A stretch of DNA of 64,000 bases, taken from contig NC_092047.1 in assembly GCF_003086295.3 (NCBI RefSeq), forward strand, positions 62,104,054 through 62,168,053, written 5' to 3'. Of this stretch, positions 56,846 through 64,000 are shown in pieces. This DNA is from Arachis hypogaea. Lineage: Eukaryota; Streptophyta; Magnoliopsida; Fabales; Fabaceae. Made by a program: the position numbers and the translations under genes. A model generated the notes under the pieces. It was not told where the DNA came from, ran no database searches, and saw only the letters and a program-made list of their open reading frames with translations. How positions within the stretch are numbered: position 1 is the stretch's first letter; each line of letters opens with the position of its first letter.

Positions 56846-58933
56846 TGATGAGGGAAAAATGATTCCACACAAAACTCACCGGCAAGTGTACCGGGTCGCA
56901 TCAAGTAGTAATTACTCACAAGAGTGAGGTCGATCCCACAGGGATTGATGGATTGAGCAATTTTAGTTAGGTGATGAATTTAGTTAAGCGAATATTTGAT
57001 GGTTTGAGTGATTTTGATTAACAGAAGCTAAATTGCAAGAAAATAAAAGTACAGAAGGTAAATTGGGCAGAAAAGTAAAGTGTAGAAGAGATAAATTGCA
57101 AGTAACTTAAAGAGCAAGAAAGTAAAAGAGCTGAAGCTTAAATTGCAAGAAAAGTAAATTGCAGAAACTTAAAGTGTAAGAAATGTAAATTGCTGAATCT
57201 AAATTGCTGAGAAATGTAAATTGCCTGAAGAGTAAAAGGGATTTGGGTACTGGGATTCAGAATTCAACAAGAAATTGCAAGTCAAAGAAGATCAGAGATC
57301 TCTGAGGTGAAGAAATTCAGCTCAGCAGCCAAACAGAAATGTAAAATTGCTTGAAGAAATAACCAGCAAGAAAAATAAACTCAATTATGAAATTCTAAAA
57401 GAGAAATTGAAGATCGAAGAAGATCAAAGAGATTAGAAAGCAGATCTAGATCTCAATTGCTCCCTTGACCAATCAGAAAAGTAATTGCTGAATAAATAGA
57501 AAGGAAAACAGTAAATGAAACTTAGATTCAATTCTCCAATTCCCAAAACTATATAAAAGAAAAGCAAAGATGATTCTGAGATCCAGATTCAATGGAATTC
57601 TTCAATCTCAATTCAAAAACTCAAAAGCAGAAGTTTGCAGAAGAAAGAAAATGAAAACAAAAAATTCAACTCAGATCTAATTCTTAGAACAATTAAGAAG
57701 AAAAGCAAAGATGATTCTTAGATTTAGAATCAATGGAGCTCTTCAATCTCAATTCAAATCCAAGAACAAACAATAGAAGTTGCAGAAGAAAAGGAAATGA
57801 AAACAGAAAGCAAATAGATCCAATTCCCAAATCCCAAATTCAAAACAATTGAAAATTAAAAGTGAAAACTAAAAAATGAGCTAAAGGTCCTTTACAAATC
57901 AAACTTAATCCTATTTATACACTTTATATTTTGGTCTTCAAAGATCGGATTGGGCCTTTCGGTTTTTGGATTTGAGGAAGGATGGGTCCGGTTGGCTTCC
58001 GTTCAATTGAGTCAAGGTGTGTGGGAACCTTCCAGGGGAGCGTTCCGTTTGGTCTTGTGAATGCTACGTTGCATCCTTGTGGCTCCCCTTGTGTGCATTG
58101 CTCCTTACCCATAGCCTAGCGTTCACTCTTTGAACGCTACGTTCAAATTGTGAATGCTACTTTGGTTGCTTGCTTTCCTTGGCTGAGAGGCACGAAGAAG
58201 TTGGCAAAAGGGAGCGCTATGCTCGAATTTTTGAGCGCTCCTTCCTTGGCTAGCAAATTTGGTAAGTCTTCGAGCCTTGGCCAGCGCATGTGTGGTGCGC
58301 TTTTTGCTTCCCTTGGCCCGCATCACGAAAAAGGGAAAGAGAGTGAGCGTCGCGTTCACTCCTTTGAATGCTAGCCAAAGATCTTTGCTTCCAAGCCAAG
58401 GTCCACGAGAAAGTGGCAAAAATGGAGTGTAGCGTTCACATTTCCAAACACTACCCCTTTGTTTTGCTTTGTGCATGCCTTGCTTCTTTGCCTAGAATGT
58501 CACGAAAAAGTGAAAGAAAGGCAACGTAGCGTTCTCTTATTTGAACGCTGTGCCTTGGCATGTTGGTTCCTTCTTCGAGTGCAACGCTTTTATTGTCATG
58601 GGCCACACTTTTTAAAGCGTGGCCTAAGGTCCAAGGCGTGCTCAAACTTAAAAAGTGTGCCGAAAATTCCTCTTTCCATCATTCTTCACCTACAAGCAAC
58701 CAAACAACTAATCAAAGTCCCACAAAAATCACTAGATCTTTGCATCTTTTAATTAATCAATTAATTCTAGCATAAAACCTATGATTTTGGGTAAAATGAA
58801 TGATGTCTGATTGATTCAAAATAATCATGAAAATCCACTCCAATTACTTACTTATGGTGCAAGAAAATGCATAAAACCTAATGAAACTAATGAAAAAATG
58901 CTTGTAAAACTAGCATAAGATGACTTGTCTTCA
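56846..58933 (-). repeat. 5' LTR of element D
   Basis: Begins TGATGAGGGAAAAATG and ends ACTTGTCTTCA (expected CATCA), 2088 bp. TATA at 57912-57919, palindromes 58117-58625. Differs from the 3' LTR by scattered substitutions and a few small indels. Confidence 0.9.
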
Positions 58934-59673
58934 CAGGGAGGCGTACGCGTCGGTGCCCGAACGCTCCGTTCTCTAAATGAACGCTATGCTCTCCTGGATG
59001 CTGCAACTCGGGCTCAATTAATTCCAATTCAAGTCCATTGAAGCCCCAAAGCAAGCAGAGTCCAATTGACATCATTCAAAGGCACAAGGATCATCTAGAA
59101 TAGGAATTTTGCATTTAATTGTAATTTGTTTTCAATCTGAATTTCATTTAGTAGTTTAGGAAGCCTATATAAAGGCATCAATTTCATTTGAGAAAAAAGA
59201 AACACACATAGTAGGAGTAGGAGTAGAATAGAGGCTCAAGTTGGAGGATTAGAGACTCCAGATCTCTCTTGGAGGATTAGAGACTCCAGAGAGCTTAGCA
59301 TAGTTGATACTCTTTTATATTTCTACAATTTTTACAATTCATCTTATGCAATTTGAATTTCTGCAATCCTCTGCTACCATTTCCTTTCTGCGAATTTTAC
59401 ATTTCTGTTCATGTTCATCAGTTTCATTTACTTTCCTACAATTTAAATCTTTTGCAATTGTTCTGAGTTTTGATTTACGGCTTCATTTAATTTTCCAGCA
59501 CCCAATTTCCTTTACATTTGCTGCACTTTACATTTCTTGCTCTTTAAGCTTCTATCAAATTTACTTTCTGTAATTTATAATTCTTGCAATTCACTCTCTG
59601 TTAGTTTAATTTCATTCAATTCACTACTGTCTGCTTGACTAGATTGACCACTCACTAAAGTTGCTTGATCCAT
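58934..59673 (+). repeat. E-family LTR, segment 3
   Basis: Resumes with GGCGTACGCGTCGG and AACGCTCCGTTC, has TATATAAA at 59166-59173, a tandem GGAGGATTAGAGACTCCAGA (about 59242-59292) and the CT-rich downstream style of U5. Ends TCCAT where the last C-family element begins, just before the U5 hairpin module would be expected. Confidence 0.8.
59166..59173 (+). promoter_or_regulatory. Putative TATA box, E-family LTR
   Basis: TATATAAA in CCTATATAAAGG, after the GC-rich palindrome part of the LTR. Confidence 0.6.
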
Positions 59674-60180
59674 TGGTGCACGAAAATTACTTCACACTAT
59701 GTAATTCCGCACAACTAACCAGCAAGTGCACTGGGTCGTCCAAGTAATACCTTACATGAGTAACGATCGATCCCACGGAGATTGTTGGTTTGAAGCAAGC
59801 TATGGTTATCTTGTAACTCTTAGTTAGGATATTAAGTTGTGGTTATCAATTGACTTGCAAATGAACAAGAGAGCATGAATTAAAGGTTACTTGTTATGCA
59901 GTAAATGAGAATATGTTGGAGTTTTGGAGATGCTTTGTCTTTTGAATCTCTGCTTTCTCCCTATCTTCTTTTTCACGCACGCACGTCCCTCCTATGGCAA
60001 GCTATGTGTTGGTGGATTACCGTTGTCAATGGCTACCATCCCTCCTCTCAGTGAAAATGGTCCAGGTATGCTGTCACCGCATGGCTAATCATCTGTAGGT
60101 TCTCGATCATATCGGAATAGGATTTGCTATCCTTTTGCATCTGTCAATACTTCATGCCCAATACTTACAATCCCAATCCA
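59674..60180 (-). repeat. Truncated 3' LTR of the last C-family element
   Basis: U5 side only; contains CCAG-CAAGTGCA-CTGG and ends around CATCTGTCA...ATGCCCA, after which homology to the LTR fades and integrase begins at GCTTCAGCTTGCCC. Confidence 0.8.
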
Positions 60181-63100
60181 AGCTTCAGCTTGCCCATTTG
60201 TCTGTGGATGATATGGAGTCGCCACCTTATGGCGAATCCCATATCGGACCATGGCAGAGTAAAGCTGTTTGTTGTAGAAGTGAGTGCCCCCATCACTGAT
60301 TATTACCCTAGGGACACTAAACCTGCTGAATATATGTTTCTGGAGGAACTTCAGTACTATTTTAGTATCATTGGTGGGTGTGGCAATGGCCTCTACCCAT
60401 TTTGATACATAGTCAACTGCCACCAGAATATAAGTGTTTGAGTATGATGGTGGGAAAGGCCCCATGAAATCAATTCCCCAGACATCAAACAACTCAATCT
60501 CCAAGATTTCTTGTTGAGGCTTGGCATAACTATGAGGCAAATTACCACCTCTCTGGCAACTGTCACAGTTACGTACAAACTCTCGGGAATCTCTGTAGAG
60601 TGTAGGCCAGTAGAAACCACATTGGAGGACCTTGGTGGCTGTTCGATCACCTCCGAAATGGCCTCCATATTGTGATCCATGGCAATGCCATAGGATCCTC
60701 TGTGCTTCTTCTCTAGGCACACACCTACGGATTATTCCGTCTGCACATCTCTTAAAGAGATAGGGTTCATCCCACAAGTAGTACTTTGCATCAGAAATTA
60801 ATTTTTTTCTTTTGTTGCCTCCTGTACGCCTTGGGTATGAACCTTGCAGCTTTATAGTTTGCAATGTCTGCAAACTATGGTGTTTCCTGAATAGCGAACA
60901 AATGCTCATCCGGAAAGGTTTCAGAGATTTCAATAGCGGGAGAGGGCCCCTTCTACTGGCTCTATTCAGGACAGATGATCAGCCACTTGGTTTTCTGTCC
61001 CTTTTCTGTCTCTTATTTCTATATCAAACTCTTGCAGAAGCAATACCCATCTTATAAGCCTGGGTTTTGAATCCTGCTTTATAAGTAGATATTTAAGAGC
61101 AACATGGTCAGTGTACACAATCACTTTTGATCCTACTAAGTATGATCTAAACTTGTCAATGGCATAGACCACTGCAAGCAATTCCTTTTCTATGGTTGTG
61201 TAATTTTTCTAGGCATCATTTAAAACACGGCTACCATAATAAATGACATGCAGAAGTTTGTCATGCCTCTGCCCCAGTACTGCACCAATGGCGTGATCAC
61301 TGGCATCACACATTAATTCGAATGGCAATGTCCAGTCTGGTGCAGAGATAACTGGTGCTGTGACCAGCTTAGCTTTCAGAGTTTCAAACGCCTGTAGGCA
61401 CTCTGTGTCAAACACAAATGGCGTGTCAGCAGCTACCAGATTGCTTAGAGGTTTCGCAATTTTTGAAAAATCCTTTATAAACCTCCTGTAGAATCCTACA
61501 TGCCCCAAAAAGCTTCTGATTGCCTTAACATTGGCAGGTGGTGGTAATTTTTCAATTACCTCTATTTTAGCTTGATCCACCTCTATTCCCTTGTTTGAAA
61601 TTTTATGCCCAAGGACAATCCCTTCAGTCACCATAAAGTGACATTTTTCCCAGTTTAAAACCAGGTTGGTCTCTTGGCATCTTTTCAAAACCAGTGTCAG
61701 GTGATCAAGACATGAGCTGAATGAGTCTCCATATACTGAGAAGTCATCCATGAAGACTTCCAGAAATTTTTCCACCATATCAGAGAAAATAGAGAGCATG
61801 CATCTCTGAAAGGTTGTAGGTGCATTACACAGCCCAAATGGCATCCTTCTGTAAGCAAATACTCCAGATGGACATGTGAATGCTGTTTTCTCTTGATCCT
61901 GAGGATCTACTACAATTTGGTTGTAGCCTGAATAGCTGTCCAAGAAGCAGTAATAATTATGACCTGCTAGTCTTTCTAGCATCTGGTCTATGAATGGTAA
62001 AGGAAAATGATCCTTTCTGGTGGCTGTATTGAGCCTTCTGTAATCAATACACATGCGCCACCCTGTAACTGTTCTTGTAGGAACCAGTTCATTTTTTTCA
62101 TTATGAACCACTGTCATACCTCCCTTTTTAGGGACAACTTGAATAGGACTCACCCAGGGGCTATCAGAAATAAGATAAATAATCCCAGCCTCCAGTAATT
62201 TGGTGACCTCTTTCTGCACTACTTCCTTCATGGCTGGATTTAGCCGCCTCTGTGGTTGAACCAATGGCTTAGCATTATCCTCCAATAAGATCTTGTGCAT
62301 GCATCTAGCTGGGCTTATGCCCTTAAGGTCACTTATGGACCACCCAAGAGTTGTCTTGTGTGTCCTTAGCACTTGAATTAGTGCTTCCTCTTTCTGTGGA
62401 TTTAAAGCAGAGCTTATGATCACTGGAAAAGTATCACCTTCTCCCAGAAATGCATATTTCAGGGATGGTGGTAATGGTTTGAGCTCAGGTTTAGGAGGTG
62501 TTTCCTCTTCCTGAGGAAAATTTAGAGACTCTTTCAATTCCTCTGAATCCTCTAGATCAGGTGGAACATCTTTAAAGATGTTTTCCAGCTCTGATTCGAG
62601 ACTCTCAGCCATGTTGATCTCTTCCACCAAAGAGTCAATAAGATCAACTTTCATGCAGTCTTTTGGTGTGTCTGGATGCTGCATGGCATTGACAGCATTC
62701 AACTTAAACTCATCCTCATTGACTCTCAGGGTTATTTCCCCCTGTTGGACATCAATGAGAGTTCATCCAGTTGCTAGGAAAGGTCTTCCTAGAATGAGAG
62801 TAGCACTCTTGTGCTCCTCCATCTCCAGCACTACAAAGTCAGTGGGAAAGGCGAATGGCCCAACCCTGACAATCATGTCCTCAATCACGCCTGATGGGTA
62901 TTTAATGGAGCCATCAGCAAGTTGGAGACATATCCGGGTTGGTTTAACTTCTTCAGTTAAACCAAGCTTTCTGATAGTGGATGCAGGTATTAGGTTGATG
63001 CTTGCCCCAAGATCACATAATGCTGTCTTGGTGCAATTACCCTCTAATATGCATGGTATCAGAAAGCTTCTGGGATCTTTAAGCTTTTCAGGGAAGCTTT

Positions 63101-64000
63101 TCAGAATGACTGCACTGCATTCTTTAGTGAGGAGAACTTTTTCAGTTTCTCTCCAATCCTTCTTATGACTTAGGATCTCTTTCATGAACTTGGCATAAGA
63201 AGGTATTTGCTCAAGTGCTTCTGCAAACAGAATCTTTATTTCAAGAGTCCTGAGATAATCTGCAAAGCGAGCAAATTGCTTATCCTACTCCTCTTGGTGG
63301 AGTTTTTGAGGATAAGGTATCTTGGCTTTATATTCCTCAACTTTGGTTGCTGCAGGTTTATTTCCTACAGAAATGGTTGAAGAAGCCTTTTTAGAGGGGT
63401 TGTCATCAGCACTTGTGCGTGTCAGATCCCTCACTGGCAATTGAGTGCCAGGGTTGGAAGCTGGAGTGACGTTAGACGCCAACTCCTCATCTGTTCCTGG
63501 CGTCTGAACGCCAGAACTGTGCTTCCTTTGGGCGTTCAACGCCAGTTCCTTGCTTGTTTCTGGCGTTGAACGCCAGTCCTGAGCATGGTTTGGGCGTTCA
63601 GCGCCAGCCTTCCACCCAATTTCTGGCGTTTTAGCACCAGAATCATTTTTCCCCGGGCTCTTACTGTCCTCAGATGGATTTTGGGTAGTTTGCTCATTTC
63701 TTGGCTTCCTGCTACCTTGAGGTGGGGTATTTAATGTCTTCCCACTTCTTAATTGAACTGCTTGGCATTCTTCTATTATTTGTTTTGACAGCTACTGCTT
63801 TGTTTGCTTTAATTGTACTTCCATATTTATATTAGCCATCCTTGTCTCTTGTAGTCTATCCTTGAATTCGGCTAACTGCTTTGTTAGAAAATCCAATTGC
63901 TGATTGAATTCAGCAGCTTGTTCTACAGGACTGAGTTCAGCAGTTACTGTTTTAGCCTCTTCTTTCATGGAAGGGTCACTGCTTAGGTACAGATGCTGAT
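60180..64000 (-). pseudogene. gag-pol of the last C-family element (gag linker, PR, RT, RNaseH, partial IN)
   Basis: Read from 64000 leftward: gag end, palindrome-coded linker, protease (CDLGAS, Asp codon 63012-63014), RT with FMDD at about 61743-61754, RNaseH (LMCDASD), integrase finger and catalytic core to [12 protein letters not shown], where it is cut. Stops: TAG near 63793, TAG at 63285, TGA at 62763, TAG at 61206, TGA at 60966; element 1 has CAG, CAG, CGA, CAG and CGG there. A frameshift near 60930 moves the integrase to another frame. Integrase C-terminal domain missing. Confidence 0.9.
63468..63640 (-). repeat. GGCGTT/AACGCC palindromes inside coding sequence, last C-family element
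   Basis: Five or six modules in the same linker as 575-800 of element 1, with some modules gained or lost between the two copies while the frame stays open. Confidence 0.85.

Larger units (their letters stand above)
50259..58933 (-). mobile_element. Element D: B-family non-autonomous retrotransposon
   Basis: Complete outline: 3' LTR 50259-52309, PPT, noncoding region, fused PR/IN-tail and gag pseudogene, PBS, 5' LTR 56846-58933. Flanks GAGGG and CAGGG are a 4-of-5 target duplication. Inserted in the E-family LTR. Confidence 0.9.
59674..64000 (-). mobile_element. C-family autonomous element, 3' truncated and running off the window
   Basis: Starts TGGTGCACGAAAAT (LTR U5 end). After about 500 bases of LTR the sequence joins integrase coding sequence near 60180, so the rest of the 3' LTR, the 3' noncoding region and the integrase end are deleted. 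gag-pol continues to 64000. It mirrors element 1 at 222-4120. Confidence 0.88.

Noticed and set aside
62578..63168. 196-codon + strand ORF, also 1113-1703 on the - strand
   Set aside because: Antisense shadow of the protease region in both C-family elements; no independent motif or start context.

Overview
This is plant DNA made almost entirely of nested Ty3/gypsy LTR retrotransposons. I see no host gene, no intact tRNA or rRNA gene and no bacterial feature. All primer-binding sites match the 3' end of plant tRNA-Asp(GUC), and the pol order is PR-RT-RNaseH-IN with long spacers, as in the Athila/Tat group. The GGCGTT/AACGCC palindromes and LTR ends recall repeats I associate with legumes, most probably Arachis (peanut); the genus is inference from memory, not a database result.

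I use five working LTR family labels. A: LTR starts TGATGCCAGGGC. B: TGATGACAAGTCATC, ending near CCTCATCA. C: TGATGAGCGGAT, ending GCACCA. E: TGATGACAAGTCATCTTAGG, rich in ACGCGT. X: only the LTR end is visible.

Layout. 1-8164: C-family autonomous element on the + strand (gag end, pol, 3' LTR), sitting inside an X-family LTR whose tail is 8165-8964. 8965-34219: A-family non-autonomous tandem array on the - strand (internal 1, LTR L2, internal 2, LTR L3), with L3 split by an A-family pol-bearing element N (23514-33865) flanked by CTTAG on both sides. 34220-38642: 3' part of a B-family element F on the + strand, whose downstream ORF is cut by the array. 38643-39912: 3' region of an E-family element, followed by its LTR from 39913. 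That E LTR is split by three - strand insertions: a C-family non-autonomous element (40490-50100), a B-family non-autonomous element D (50259-58933) and a truncated C-family autonomous element running off the window at 64000.

How the parts relate. The A and C families each appear in two forms, a pol-bearing one (N; the two end elements) and a shortened one (the array; 40490-50100). In B only a shortened form (D) is seen. All shortened forms keep gag and aspartic protease but lack RT, RNaseH and the integrase core; two of the three keep an integrase C-terminal remnant. All coding regions carry premature stops or frameshifts. Families with unlike LTR bodies share small inverted repeats whose loops are constant while stems change in a compensating way (in U5, just after pol, and in the 3' noncoding region), and each LTR family has its own set of short palindromes.
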